Origin: CAWJLS01 sp963843755
GTDB taxonomy: Bacteria; Acidobacteriota; Thermoanaerobaculia; Multivoradales; DATKCC01
Length of the DNA stretch: 64,000 nt
Reading direction: 5' to 3'
NCBI GenBank assembly: GCA_963843755.1
Contig: CAWJLS010000005.1
Location: forward strand, 434,001 to 498,000
In this document: positions 1 to 8,694 of the stretch, in pieces
Layout of the letters: the number at the start of each line of letters is the position of its first letter
How positions within the stretch are numbered: position 1 is the first letter of the stretch
Position numbers and translations under genes: made by a program
The notes under the pieces: model-generated
The model's database searches: none
Seen by the model: only the letters and a program-made list of their open reading frames with translations
What the model was told of the DNA's origin: nothing

Positions 1-1423
1 GGTCGCGATCGATCTCTTCGTAGGCGGGGTCGAGGCCGTGCGGGGTCGAGACCGGCAGCACCCGGCCGCCGGTGCGTTGGGCCAGCGCCTCCAGGCGGTA
101 GTTGCGCTCCGGGTTGGTGCGCCGCCCCGGCAGGCCGGCCAGGGAGATGACGTAGATCGGCACGCCCGCCCGCTCCGCCTCCTCCAGGCAGCGGCTGGGG
201 CCGAAGTCACTGCCCACGTCCTTGCCGTCCGAGAGCACGACCAGGGCGCGGCGGCCCTCGTGGTGCTCGAGCCGCAGCAGGCCGAGCAGGATGGCGTCGT
301 AGAGCGCGGTGGTTCCGCCGGGCTCGAGCTCGTCGAAGGCGGCGGCCAGCTCCCCGGTCGAGGAGGTCATGTCGTGGACGACCCGGGGCACCGTCCCGAC
401 CTCGACCAGGAAGGCCTGGTCGCCGGGGACGAGGGTCCGGTCGAGGAAGCGGCGCGCGGCCTCTTTGGTCTCGTCCATGATCGGCGTCATGCTCTCCGAA
501 GAGTCGATCAGCAGACCGAGGGCGAGCGGCACCTCGGACGCCTCGCGGAAGCGCTGGACCGGTAGCGGGTGCTGGTCGAGCAGGACCCGGAAATCGCTCG
601 ACCGGAGCCCCCGGATCGGCTCGCCCCAGCGGTCGGCGACGAACGCGAACAGGTCGACCAGGCAGACGTCGAGGCGGTCCGAACCGTCGGCGGCGAGGAT
701 CGGCGCCGCGTCCTCGAGGGTGCGGCCGTCGTCGAGGTGGGCGACGACGCGGACGAAATCGTCCGGGCCGAGGTCGTCGGTGTGGATCGTGGCCTCGTAG
801 GGCGGCGCGTGGATCTCCGCGGAGAGCTGGCGGTCGTAGTAGACCTCCAGGCGGTCGAGCGTGGCGCCGTCCGGCACGGAGAGGGCGGCGCGGACCAGGA
901 TCTCGCCCCGCTCCACGTCGCCGGAGAGGTTGGAGATCGCCAGCCGGAACGGCCGGGCGCCGGCGGCCGCCGCTTCGTCCAGCCCGTCGAGCGAGTCCTC
1001 GCCCAGCAGCGTGCCGTCCCGGCCGTAGGCGACGGCCCGGATCGGTCCGGGCGGGAGCGGCGCCTCGACCGTCATGCGGAACGGCCGCCGCCGGTCGACG
1101 GCGGACTCCCGGCCGTCGACGAAGAAGACCACCCGGTCGACGTCCGGGTCGACGGTCAGGGCTTCGATCCGCATCCGGCCGCCGCTGCCGCCGACCGGCG
1201 GCATCAGGACGACGCCGGTTCCGTCGCCGCCGGGTTTGGCGTCCCCGGCGGGGGCTCGGCCGGGTCGGCTCTCGCCGGGAGGAGCGGCCGGGTGCCGTTC
1301 GGCGCCGTCCGCGCCGAGCCGCGCCGGACAGAGCGCTCCCGCCGCCAGCACCAGCAGGCCGCCGGCCGCCAGCGCCGGGCGCCGCCAGCGCGCGGCCCGC
1401 GCACCGATCGATTGCCAGAGCAT
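1..1423 (-). CDS. secreted VWA-domain protein (VWFA-related), 3' end cut by window
   Basis: About 474 residues are visible and the gene runs past position 1. The ATG at 1423 begins a signal peptide (MLWQSIGARAARWRR, then an Ala/Leu/Gly core ending near residue 34). Residues 40-280 are beta-rich and contain Ig-like stretches such as LDRLEVYYDRQLSAE. From about residue 285 a von Willebrand A fold follows, with the MIDAS motif DSSES in LLIDSSESMT, the downstream ALVVLSDGKD, and VPIYVISLAG. This order matches the acidobacterial VWFA-related family (TIGR03436), whose biochemical role is unknown; an extracellular or periplasmic adhesion or scaffold role is inferred. No Shine-Dalgarno sequence is present: a TATACT box lies 9 bases before the ATG. 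The gene is divergent from the DUF455 gene. Confidence 0.85.
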   Translation of the reverse strand, partial: MLWQSIGARAARWRRPALAAGGLLVLAAGALCPARLGADGAERHPAAPPGESRPGRAPAGDAKPGGDGTGVVLMPPVGGSGGRMRIEALTVDPDVDRVVFFVDGRESAVDRRRPFRMTVEAPLPPGPIRAVAYGRDGTLLGEDSLDGLDEAAAAGARPFRLAISNLSGDVERGEILVRAALSVPDGATLDRLEVYYDRQLSAEIHAPPYEATIHTDDLGPDDFVRVVAHLDDGRTLEDAAPILAADGSDRLDVCLVDLFAFVADRWGEPIRGLRSSDFRVLLDQHPLPVQRFREASEVPLALGLLIDSSESMTPIMDETKEAARRFLDRTLVPGDQAFLVEVGTVPRVVHDMTSSTGELAAAFDELEPGGTTALYDAILLGLLRLEHHEGRRALVVLSDGKDVGSDFGPSRCLEEAERAGVPIYVISLAGLPGRRTNPERNYRLEALAQRTGGRVLPVSTPHGLDPAYEEIDRD

Positions 1424-1440
1424 CGTGGAGCGAGTATAGA
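1412..1440 (+). promoter_or_regulatory. sigma-70-type promoter for DUF455 gene
   Basis: TTGCCA (1412-1417), a 17-base spacer, and TATAGA (1435-1440). It would start RNA near 1447, about 37 bases before the DUF455 ATG. The -35 box lies inside the first codons of the divergent VWA gene. A second -10-like box at 1472 competes as the true promoter. Confidence 0.5.
1433..1438 (-). promoter_or_regulatory. -10 box of VWA gene
   Basis: TATACT ends 9 bases before the ATG at 1423, which predicts a leader of only 2-3 bases. Confidence 0.4.
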
Positions 1441-1471
1441 CGGTAGGGGTCCGTGGCGGAGCCTCCTCGGC

Positions 1472-1477
1472 TACCAT
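1472..1477 (+). promoter_or_regulatory. -10 box next to DUF455 start
   Basis: TACCAT followed by six bases and the ATG at 1484. No Shine-Dalgarno sequence precedes that ATG. Confidence 0.35.
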
Positions 1478-1483
1478 CGCGGC

Positions 1484-2275
1484 ATGGAGATGCGCGCGCT
1501 GGCCCGGCGGGTGGTGGCCTCGGAGAGCCTGGAGGAGAAGCTGTCGCCGGCCCCGGACGGTCCCGACGGGTTGAGCGACGAGGCGCCCGGCCCCGCGGTG
1601 CGCTTCGAAGCCCCGGGGCGTCCGCAGGGGCTCGAGATCGTGCCGGCGCGCGCGGCGCCCGTGCCGTCGATCGAAGGGATGGCCGACCCGGCCCAGCGCG
1701 GCCGCATCCTCCACGCCCTCGCCAATCACGAGCTGCAGGCGGCGGAGCTGTTCGCCTGGGCGTTGCTGGCATTCGCCGACGCGCCGGCGGAGTTTCGCCG
1801 CGGGCTGGCGCGCATCCTGGACGACGAGCAGCGCCACACCCGCATGTACGTGGCCCGCTGCGAGGCCAAGGGCGTCCGGCTGGGCGAGCAGCCGGTGAGC
1901 GGCTACTTCTGGAACAAGGTCGAGCACATCCGGTCGCCGGCCGCCTTCGTCTGCGCCATGTCGCTGACCTTCGAGAACGCCAACCTGGACCACACCGTCG
2001 ACTACGCGGCGGCGGCGCGCGCGGCCGGTGACGAGAAGACGGCCGCCGTGATCGACCGGGTGCACCGGGACGAGGTCGAGCACGTGCGCTTCGGTTGGAC
2101 CTGGCTCGGCCGGCTCAAGCCGCCGGAGCAGTCGATGTGGGACGCCTTCCGCGCGAACCTCACCTGGCCGCTGCGGCCGCTCAAGGCGAAAGGGCCGGTG
2201 TTCCATCCGGAGGGGCGGCGCGCGGCCGGGCTCGACCCCGAGTTCATCCGCCTGCTCGAGGCGGAGGAGGGCTGA
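1484..2275 (+). CDS. DUF455 family ferritin-like protein
   Basis: 263 residues. The start is ATG 1484, with a second Met two codons on. After a variable N-terminus of about 65 residues, an all-helical ferritin-like core carries repeated Glu/His metal-ligand candidates: NHELQAAELFAW (about 85), DDEQRHTRMYVARC (about 117), SLTFENANLDHT (about 160) and HRDEVEHVRFGW (about 195). This is the DUF455 (PF04305) signature, a family related to MiaE-type diiron proteins. A di-metal oxidase or hydroxylase role is inferred and the substrate is unknown. The stop at 2275 is followed after one base by the likely start of an ATP-grasp gene, so the two are probably co-translated and may modify the same metabolite. 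Confidence 0.85.
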   Translation: MEMRALARRVVASESLEEKLSPAPDGPDGLSDEAPGPAVRFEAPGRPQGLEIVPARAAPVPSIEGMADPAQRGRILHALANHELQAAELFAWALLAFADAPAEFRRGLARILDDEQRHTRMYVARCEAKGVRLGEQPVSGYFWNKVEHIRSPAAFVCAMSLTFENANLDHTVDYAAAARAAGDEKTAAVIDRVHRDEVEHVRFGWTWLGRLKPPEQSMWDAFRANLTWPLRPLKAKGPVFHPEGRRAAGLDPEFIRLLEAEEG

Positions 2276-2276
2276 G

Positions 2277-3656
2277 CTGGCCCTGCTGATCGGGAACCTG
2301 GACTGCGAGGAGGAGCTGGCCCGCCTGGCGCTCTCGGCGGAGCGCGCCGGGTCGCCGGTCGGCCAGGAGGGCGGCCTGCCGAGCCGACCGGGGCGGCTGG
2401 GGCGGCCGGCGCAACCAGAACGGGGAGGCCCCCGGGGTCCGCGCTCCCTGTCGGCGCCGGCACGCCGGGCGGCCGCCGGTTTCGCCACCCTGCTCCGGGC
2501 CTTCGCCGCCGACGGCGACCGCCTGTGGACCCCGGAGCCGGTGGCGGAAGAGCGGATGGCGGCCACCGCCGGCATCGCCGGCATCGCCGGGCTGCCGCGG
2601 CCGGAGCTGGTCAGCGGTCGGCTGGACGCGCTGGCGGCGCCGGCAGGGCCGGCGGGGTCGGCAGGGTCGAAAGAGGCGGCCGTTCTGCCCTGGGGAGAGA
2701 CGCCGTCGGTGGCGGCGCTCCGGCGGCGGCTCGGCGCGAAGCCGGCCTCCGGATCGACCGAGGTCCCGCCCGCCGGCCCGACCGACGGTGGAGAGGCGCC
2801 GCCGCCCGCCGGCACCCCGCCCTGGCTCGCCGCCCTCCGGCGTCTGCCGCCGGCCTCCCCGGAGGTCGTCGCCCGGGTCGCCGACCGGAGGTTCTGCCTG
2901 GAGGTCGCCGAGTCGTCGGGCCTGGCGTTTCCCGGCGCCCGGACGGTCGGGTCGGTCGCCGAGCTCGCGGCGTTCCTGCGGGACGGCGGCGCGGGCGCCG
3001 GTGGCGGCGCCTGGGTCGCCAAGGCTCCCTGGTCCGCGGCCGGCAGGCACCGCGTGATTGCTCCGGCGGCCGGCGCCCTGGAGGAGGATCCGACCCGGCG
3101 GCGCGTCGAGCGGCTGTTGGAGGCGTTCGGAGCCCTGGTGGTCGAACCGTGGGTGCCGCGTCTCGCCGACTACGGCACCTGCGCGTCGGTGGACCCGGAC
3201 GGCGGGGTGGTGCTGATCGGGACCCACCGCCTGGAGGTGGACGGGCGGGGTGCCTTCACCGGAATCGTCCTCGCCGACCCGGAGCCGGTGGCGAGCCGGG
3301 CCCTCGGCGAGGCGGCTCGGGCGGTCGGCGATCGGCTCGCCGCGGCAGGCTACGCCGGCCCGTTCGGCATCGACGGCTTCACCTGGCGGAGCCCGTCCGG
3401 TGCCGTCCGGCTCCATCCGCTCTCGGAGATCAACCCGCGCCTGACCTTCGGCTTCGTCGCGCGGGCGTTGGCGGCGCGCCTCGGCCTGCCGGCAACGGCG
3501 CGCCCCGCGGAACGGCGGGGCGGGGCGGGGGGCGTCGTCGCCTTGCGGTTCGGCCGGCCGGCGGGCCGCGGTGGGGCGGCGGAGGGGAGCGGACGACGGG
3601 TTCCGTTGCTCGAGGCCGGCCCGGAGGCGCCCGGCGCCTGGCTCGACTTTCTCTGA
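2277..3656 (+). CDS. ATP-grasp domain protein, probable CTG start
   Basis: 459 residues if it starts at CTG 2277. An AGGAGG ribosome site at 2265-2270 sits six bases before this CTG, and the extra N-terminus reads LLIGNLDCEEELARLA, as expected for a pre-ATP-grasp strand. The first GTG/ATG in frame (2541 and 2556) would delete it. A Gly/Pro/Ala-rich, poorly conserved stretch spans about residues 35-170. The ATP-grasp core follows: WVAKAPWSAAGRHR (nucleotide-binding strand and loop), VVEPWVPR (adenine-side hinge), and LSEINPRLTFG (metal-binding Glu/Asn). Such enzymes form an acyl-phosphate and join a carboxylate to an amine or thiol. The substrate is unknown; the DUF455 partner suggests a small modified peptide or metabolite. 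Confidence 0.7.
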   Translation: MALLIGNLDCEEELARLALSAERAGSPVGQEGGLPSRPGRLGRPAQPERGGPRGPRSLSAPARRAAAGFATLLRAFAADGDRLWTPEPVAEERMAATAGIAGIAGLPRPELVSGRLDALAAPAGPAGSAGSKEAAVLPWGETPSVAALRRRLGAKPASGSTEVPPAGPTDGGEAPPPAGTPPWLAALRRLPPASPEVVARVADRRFCLEVAESSGLAFPGARTVGSVAELAAFLRDGGAGAGGGAWVAKAPWSAAGRHRVIAPAAGALEEDPTRRRVERLLEAFGALVVEPWVPRLADYGTCASVDPDGGVVLIGTHRLEVDGRGAFTGIVLADPEPVASRALGEAARAVGDRLAAAGYAGPFGIDGFTWRSPSGAVRLHPLSEINPRLTFGFVARALAARLGLPATARPAERRGGAGGVVALRFGRPAGRGGAAEGSGRRVPLLEAGPEAPGAWLDFL

Positions 3657-3704
3657 CTCGGCGGTTCGCGAATCGGCCGGTCCGCTGGTCGGCCGGGCGG
3701 CCGG

Positions 3705-5924
3705 TCAGCCGTTCGACGCCGGGACCGCCTCGACGTCGTCCAGGAACCGGAACAGGTCGTCCTCGGTGAGCGCTTTGGCCAGCAGCCACCCCTGGCCCAG
3801 CCGGCAGTCGAGCTCCAAGAGCTCGTCGACCTGGGCTGTCCGTTCGATCCCTTCGGCCACCACCTCGAGGCTCAGGCCGTGGCCGAGCTTGACGATCGCC
3901 TCGACCAGGGCGGTGGTGCCGTGGTCGCGGGAGATGCCGTCGACGAACACCCGGTCGATCTTGAGCGCGTCGACCGGGAAGCGCCGTACGTAGTTGAGCG
4001 ACGAGTAGCCGGTGCCGAAATCGTCCAGGGCGAGGCGCACGCCCAGCCCCTTGAGGCGGTGAAGCTGCTCCTCGGCCTCCTGGGCATCCTGGAGCACCGC
4101 GCCCTCGGTGATCTCCAGGGTCAGGAGCTGGGGCGGGAGGTCGAAGCGCCTGAGCGCATCCTGCACCTGATCGACGACCGCCCGCGCATGGAGGCGGGTC
4201 GGGGAGAGGTTGACGTTGACCTGAATGCCGCCCTCGCCATTGCCCTGGCTCTCGGCCGGCCGGCCGGCCGGGCCGGAGCGGAAGCGGGGGAGCCGGGCGC
4301 CGACCCGGCAGGCCTCGCCGAGCACCCAGCGGTCGATCTCGCCCAGGATGCCGGCGTTCTCGGCGAACGGCACGAACGCCGAGGCGGGCAACAGGCCGCG
4401 CTCCGGGTGCTGCCAGCGCACCAGCGCCTCGACCGCCACCGTGCGCAGGTCGCGCAGGCGGCAGATCGGCTGGTAGTGGACCGCCAGCTCCCCGCGCTCG
4501 AGCGCCCGCCGCAGCTCGGACTCGAGATCGAGGCGCTTGAGGGCTCGGGCGTGCATCGCCCGTTCGAAGACGACGATCAGCCGCCGGCCCTTCTCCTTGG
4601 CGGTGTGGAGGGCGGTGTCCGCGTTGCGTAGCAGCTCCTCCTGGGTGGTTTCCCCCGGCACCTCGATGGCGATCCCGACGCTGCCGGTCAGCCCGACCGC
4701 CCGGTCGCCGACCACGAACGGCTCCTCGAGCACGCCCAGCAGGCGCTCCGCGGCCATCACCGCCTCCTCCTGGCTCGAGACCTGCTCGACCAGGATGCCG
4801 AACTCGTCGCCGCCGAACCGTGCGACCGTGTCGGTCGAGCGCAGCGAGCTGCGCACCCGTTCGGCGAAGCCGATCAGCACCTCGTCGCCGGCGGCGTGGC
4901 CGAGGCTGTCGTTGATCCGCTTGAAGTCGTCCAGGTCGAGCAGCACGATGGCGACCCGCTGGTCCTCGCGGCGCTGGCGGCCGATGGCGCGGGTGACCCG
5001 TTCGAGGAAGAGCGCCCGGTTGGGCAGGCGGGTCAACGGGTCGTGCAGGGCCTGGAAGAGCTTCTGGGACGCCATCAGGCGCTGGGCCTGGTAGAGCTGA
5101 GCGTTGGCGATGGCGGACGCCGCCTGCTCGCCGAAGACCGAGAGCGCCCGCAGGTCGTGCTCCGTGTAGGCCTGGCCGGTGGGGGCGTTGACGTTGAGCA
5201 CGCCGAGCAGGCTGTCGCGGTGGATGAGCGGCACCGACATCGCGCTCTCCGGCGCCGGTGGCTCGACCAGGCGGAGCCCCGGCGCGGAGTGGTCGAGCTC
5301 ACCGGAGATCAGCAGAGGCTCCCGGGTCGCCGCCACCCGGCCCGCGATGCCGTGGCCGAGCCGGGCCCGGGCGCCGACCGCGCCGCTCTCGCCGGAGGTG
5401 GCCACGGTGCGCAGCTCCCGGCGGCCGGCGGCGAGCATGATCGAGGCGTCGCGGGCGTCGAGCAGCTCGCGGGCGCACCGGGCGATCGTGTCGAGCACGT
5501 CGTCCAGGTCCAGCCCCAGGTTGATCGCCTTGCCGGCCTCGAGCAGGGTACTGACCTCGCGCAGGCGGTTGGTGAGCGCCGCCACCAGGACCTGCTCGCG
5601 GATCAGCAGCTCCGTGAGGCGCCGGAGCTGGAGCTCCTTCTCGATGGCGTAGGCGCAGAACAGCAGGATCAGGCCGAGCAGGCCGAACTGGGCGACCCGG
5701 CCGGTCAGCCAGACGGGGGGCTCGAGGTCGCGGCGGAAGGCGAACAGGACGAGGGCGGAGGCGACGGTCAGCAGGACTGTCGAGGCGAGCAGCCAGAGCT
5801 GGAGGCGCCGCCGTTCGACCCCGTCGAGGGTCGGCGTCTCGAAGCTGCTCAGGCCGGCCACCCGCGCCGCGCGGACGACGAGCCCCTGCGAGAGTGTTCT
5901 CGCGGTGTCCTTCCCCTCCGACAT
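3705..5924 (-). CDS. membrane GAF-GGDEF-EAL c-di-GMP synthase/phosphodiesterase
   Basis: 739 residues from ATG 5924, preceded by GAGAGGG. Two membrane segments lie near residues 33-53 (LWLLASTVLLTVASALVLF) and 65-85, then a short helix and a GAF domain (about 120-270). The GGDEF domain has an intact active site (ARFGGDEFGIL), and an RSTD inhibitory-site motif sits exactly five residues upstream, so synthesis is probably product-inhibited. The EAL domain also looks catalytic: VEALVRW, NVNLSP, LEITE, LALDDFGTGYSS, LKIDR and VVAEGIE are all present. It therefore may make and degrade c-di-GMP, switching by the GAF signal. It converges with the ATP-grasp gene and is divergent from the PAS kinase at 6182. 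Confidence 0.92.
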   Translation of the reverse strand: MSEGKDTARTLSQGLVVRAARVAGLSSFETPTLDGVERRRLQLWLLASTVLLTVASALVLFAFRRDLEPPVWLTGRVAQFGLLGLILLFCAYAIEKELQLRRLTELLIREQVLVAALTNRLREVSTLLEAGKAINLGLDLDDVLDTIARCARELLDARDASIMLAAGRRELRTVATSGESGAVGARARLGHGIAGRVAATREPLLISGELDHSAPGLRLVEPPAPESAMSVPLIHRDSLLGVLNVNAPTGQAYTEHDLRALSVFGEQAASAIANAQLYQAQRLMASQKLFQALHDPLTRLPNRALFLERVTRAIGRQRREDQRVAIVLLDLDDFKRINDSLGHAAGDEVLIGFAERVRSSLRSTDTVARFGGDEFGILVEQVSSQEEAVMAAERLLGVLEEPFVVGDRAVGLTGSVGIAIEVPGETTQEELLRNADTALHTAKEKGRRLIVVFERAMHARALKRLDLESELRRALERGELAVHYQPICRLRDLRTVAVEALVRWQHPERGLLPASAFVPFAENAGILGEIDRWVLGEACRVGARLPRFRSGPAGRPAESQGNGEGGIQVNVNLSPTRLHARAVVDQVQDALRRFDLPPQLLTLEITEGAVLQDAQEAEEQLHRLKGLGVRLALDDFGTGYSSLNYVRRFPVDALKIDRVFVDGISRDHGTTALVEAIVKLGHGLSLEVVAEGIERTAQVDELLELDCRLGQGWLLAKALTEDDLFRFLDDVEAVPASNG

Positions 5925-6167
5925 GTCCCTCTCCGCAGAAGAGCCCCGCCCTCCGGTGGATTCAAGCGCCCGTGCGGGTGCCAAACGATCTATCCAAGCC
6001 GGGGAAGAATAGCACGCGGGGTCGCGGGCGTTCGGGGTCCCGGACGCCCGCGAGCGCGGGGGGAAGGGGGGCGGAGAAAGTTCCTGTGTCGTACCTTGCC
6101 GCGGAGACGACGCGCTGGCCTCGGGTCGAGCGGTGCCGCGGGGAACGATTCCCAGAGAGTTTCTCGA

Positions 6168-6173
6168 TAGACT
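6168..6173 (+). promoter_or_regulatory. -10 box of PAS kinase gene
   Basis: TAGACT eight bases before ATG 6182. No Shine-Dalgarno sequence is present and the implied leader is 1-2 bases. Confidence 0.35.
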
Positions 6174-6181
6174 CACTCGTC

Positions 6182-8500
6182 ATGCATGGTGCTCCCGAAG
6201 GCGTGAACAGGGACGGAGTGACCGAAATCGACGGTGCTCTCGAGCATGGAGAGCCGGAGGGAGCCGCCGGTTCGGCCTCGCTCGGCGATCCGGTGCTCCG
6301 GGCGGATCGGCTCGGGCGTTGGGACTGGACTGTCGAAACCGGCACCCTCCGGTGGTCCGGCCCGATCTACCGGATCTTCGGCGTCGCTCCGGCCGACTTC
6401 GGGGGCGACACCGACGCCTTCTTCGAGCGGGTCCACCCGGACGACCGGGAGCGAGTGCGTGAAGAGGTCCGCCTGGCGCTCGAGGAGGGCGAGCCCTACA
6501 GCGTCTACCACCGGATCGTGCGGCCGGACGGGCAGGAGCGGGTCGTTCACGAGCAGGCCGAGGTGACCTTCGACGACGACGGCCGGCCGGTCCACATGCA
6601 CGGCACCGTCGAGGACATCACCGAGTGGCGCCAGACACGCTCGGCCCTCAAGCTGCGCGACGAGGCGATCCGCATCTGCCTGACGCCGATCTTCGTCGTC
6701 GATGCGAACCTGCGGTTCACCTTCCTCAACCAGGCGTTCGTCGACCTGGTCGGGGCGCGCGACGAGAGCGCGCTCCTCGGCAAGCAGTCGCTGCACTACG
6801 CCGCCGAGCCGGACGCCGTCCGCAGGCTCCTCCGGACGGTCGATTCGACCGGCCGCTGGTCCGGGGAGGCGAAGCTCCTGCGGGTCGACGGGCGCCAGGT
6901 GTCGGTCCAGGTCTCCGCCATCCGGGTGCCCTCGGTCGATACGAGAGACGCCGTGGTGGTCTCGATCCTCGACCTGACCGACCTCCGCACTACCGAGCGA
7001 GAGCTCCGACGGAAGGAGTCCGAGCTCGCGGAGATCTTGTCGCGCATCGACTCCGTGGTCTATCGCGACTGGTACCGGGACGGGGAGGCGCCCGCCGGCC
7101 CAGGGTTCCTCAGCTCGCCGATCGAACGGCTCGCGGGCCGCTCCGCCGCCGAGCTGTTGGCCGAGCCGGAGAGCTGGTTCGACCTGGTCCACCCGGACGA
7201 CCGGCGGCCGCTGCTGGAGACGCTGCGCCGGGCACGCGTCGACGGCGAGCCGGTGCACGTCGAGTACCGCATCCGCGAGCTCGTCAGCGGTCAGAAGCGT
7301 TGGGTCGAGGAGTCGATCCGGCCCGATCCCGACCACGACGGACTCCCTCGGGGGCTGTTCGGCACCCTCCGCGACATCACGGAGCAGAAGGCCGGCGAGC
7401 AGGATCTGGCGCGGCTGCGTGAGCGGGTCGAGGGGGTCGCCCGGGAGTGGCGCCAGACGTTCGACGCCATCGAGGTGCCGATCTTCCTGCTGCACTGGAA
7501 CGGCACCGTGCGCCGGCTCAACCAGGCGGCGGCCGCGCTGGTGGAGGGGGGCTTCGGCGGTGCGCTCGGCCGACCGCTCGGCCGGCTGGGCGGCGGCGAG
7601 CCGTGGCGGAGCGCGGCGCAACTGGTGGACCGGGTCCACGCGACCGGGCAGTCGCAGTTTCGCGAGGTGCGCGATTCGCAGACCCGCGTCACCTGGCACC
7701 TGACGATCTCGGCGGCGCGGCCTGCCGGCGGCCGCGGTGCCCGGTGGATGGTCGCCGTCTTTCGCGACGTGACCGCGGTCTTCCGGCTCCAGGAGACCCT
7801 CCGGCGGACCGAGAAGATGTCGGCTATGGGTGCCCTGGTGGCCCGGGTGGCCCACGAGGTGCGCAACCCGCTGTTCGGCATCTCGGCGACGGTCGACGCG
7901 TTGACTGCCGAGTTCGGTGGTGACGAGCACCTGGCCGAGTACCTCGACGTGCTGCGCGGCGAGGTCGGCCGGATGAGCCGGGTGATGGAGGACCTGCTCG
8001 GCTACGGCCGGACGGTGTCGCTGGAGGTCTCGCGAACGTCGGTCGAGGAGGTCGTCGCGGCGGCTCTCGCCGCCTGCCGCTCCGTCGCGGAGAGCGCCGG
8101 CGTCTTGCTCTGCTGCGAGCTGCCGGACGACCTGCCGGCGATCGACTGCGACCGGAGCCGGCTGGAACAGGTCTTTCAGAATCTGATAGAAAATGCGGTG
8201 CAGCACGGCGGCGCCGGCACGCGCGTCGTCTTGCGGGGCGGCGCGGACGGCCCCGGCGGCGCGGTGACGGTGCGGGTGGAGGACCGCGGACCGGGGCTCA
8301 TGGGGGAGGACCCGGAGAGTCTCGTGGAGCCCTTCTATAGCAAGCGACAGGGCGGAACGGGGCTCGGGCTCTGGATCGTCCAGAGGATTCTCGTCGAGCA
8401 CGGGGGCGTGCTCCGGTTGCGGGACCGGGACGGTGGCGGCACCGTCGCGGAGGTACTCCTCCCCCGGGCGTCGAGCGGCACGGCGGAGCTCCGGGAATGA
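6182..8500 (+). CDS. multi-PAS sensor histidine kinase (NtrB-like)
   Basis: 772 residues, with no membrane segment and therefore cytosolic. Four PAS modules in order: a PAS_3-type fold (about 40-150, with VHPDDRERV and the PAC end HGTVEDITEW), a second (about 160-275, PIFVVDANLRFTFLNQAF), a third (about 290-410, with LVHPDDRRPL and GTLRDITEQ), and a fourth (about 425-540, IFLLHWNGTVRRLNQ). The HisKA helix carries the phospho-acceptor in ARVAHEVRNPLFGI. The ATPase domain has NLIENAVQHGG (N box), VEDRGPGL (G1) and GGTGLGLWIVQ (G2). The gene lies just before an NtrC-type activator, so a kinase-activator pair is inferred. The original link is broken by the insertion at 8526-8693. The signal cannot be read from sequence. 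Confidence 0.93.
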   Translation: MHGAPEGVNRDGVTEIDGALEHGEPEGAAGSASLGDPVLRADRLGRWDWTVETGTLRWSGPIYRIFGVAPADFGGDTDAFFERVHPDDRERVREEVRLALEEGEPYSVYHRIVRPDGQERVVHEQAEVTFDDDGRPVHMHGTVEDITEWRQTRSALKLRDEAIRICLTPIFVVDANLRFTFLNQAFVDLVGARDESALLGKQSLHYAAEPDAVRRLLRTVDSTGRWSGEAKLLRVDGRQVSVQVSAIRVPSVDTRDAVVVSILDLTDLRTTERELRRKESELAEILSRIDSVVYRDWYRDGEAPAGPGFLSSPIERLAGRSAAELLAEPESWFDLVHPDDRRPLLETLRRARVDGEPVHVEYRIRELVSGQKRWVEESIRPDPDHDGLPRGLFGTLRDITEQKAGEQDLARLRERVEGVAREWRQTFDAIEVPIFLLHWNGTVRRLNQAAAALVEGGFGGALGRPLGRLGGGEPWRSAAQLVDRVHATGQSQFREVRDSQTRVTWHLTISAARPAGGRGARWMVAVFRDVTAVFRLQETLRRTEKMSAMGALVARVAHEVRNPLFGISATVDALTAEFGGDEHLAEYLDVLRGEVGRMSRVMEDLLGYGRTVSLEVSRTSVEEVVAAALAACRSVAESAGVLLCCELPDDLPAIDCDRSRLEQVFQNLIENAVQHGGAGTRVVLRGGADGPGGAVTVRVEDRGPGLMGEDPESLVEPFYSKRQGGTGLGLWIVQRILVEHGGVLRLRDRDGGGTVAEVLLPRASSGTAELRE

Positions 8501-8515
8501 CCGGCCCGCCTCAGC

Positions 8516-8521
8516 AAGGAG
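8516..8521 (+). promoter_or_regulatory. stranded ribosome binding site of the sigma-54 activator gene
   Basis: AAGGAG stands 26 bases after the kinase stop, with no start codon near it. If the 168-bp insertion is removed, keeping one CTAG, this site lies nine bases before GTG 8695. Confidence 0.55.
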
Positions 8522-8525
8522 CGAC

Positions 8526-8693
8526 CTAGTGGCCCGTCTCGGAAATTCCTGCCGTATTCGTCCGCCGCTGCATCCGCCCCGCCGGCGTTGCACTCCCTGC
8601 GACAGAGCTCGGCTCTGCCTCACTCGTGCGCCTTGGCAGGGCGGCGCTTCGACGGCCTCGATACTGGGCAGGACGTTCGAGACGGGCCACTAG
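8526..8693. mobile_element. MITE-like element with 16-bp terminal inverted repeats
   Basis: The ends are perfect inverted repeats: CTAGTGGCCCGTCTCG at 8526-8541 and its complement at 8678-8693. Similarity continues imperfectly inward (TTCCTGCCGTAT against CGTCCTGCCCAGTAT). CTAG at each edge could be a 4-bp target duplication or part of the repeat. The interior has no transposase; it contains a hairpin CAGAGC-TCG-GCTCTG at 8603-8617. A GTG at 8626 inside it is in frame with the downstream activator and would add 23 residues. Confidence 0.65.
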
Positions 8694-8694
8694 C

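Noticed and set aside
207..1772. 521-residue minus-strand frame
   Set aside because: Out of frame with the VWA protein, Arg/Pro-rich, no motifs.
6173..8623. 816-residue open frame antisense to the PAS kinase
   Set aside because: Arg/Asp/His-rich composition without domain motifs; it mirrors the codon pattern of the kinase, a GC shadow.
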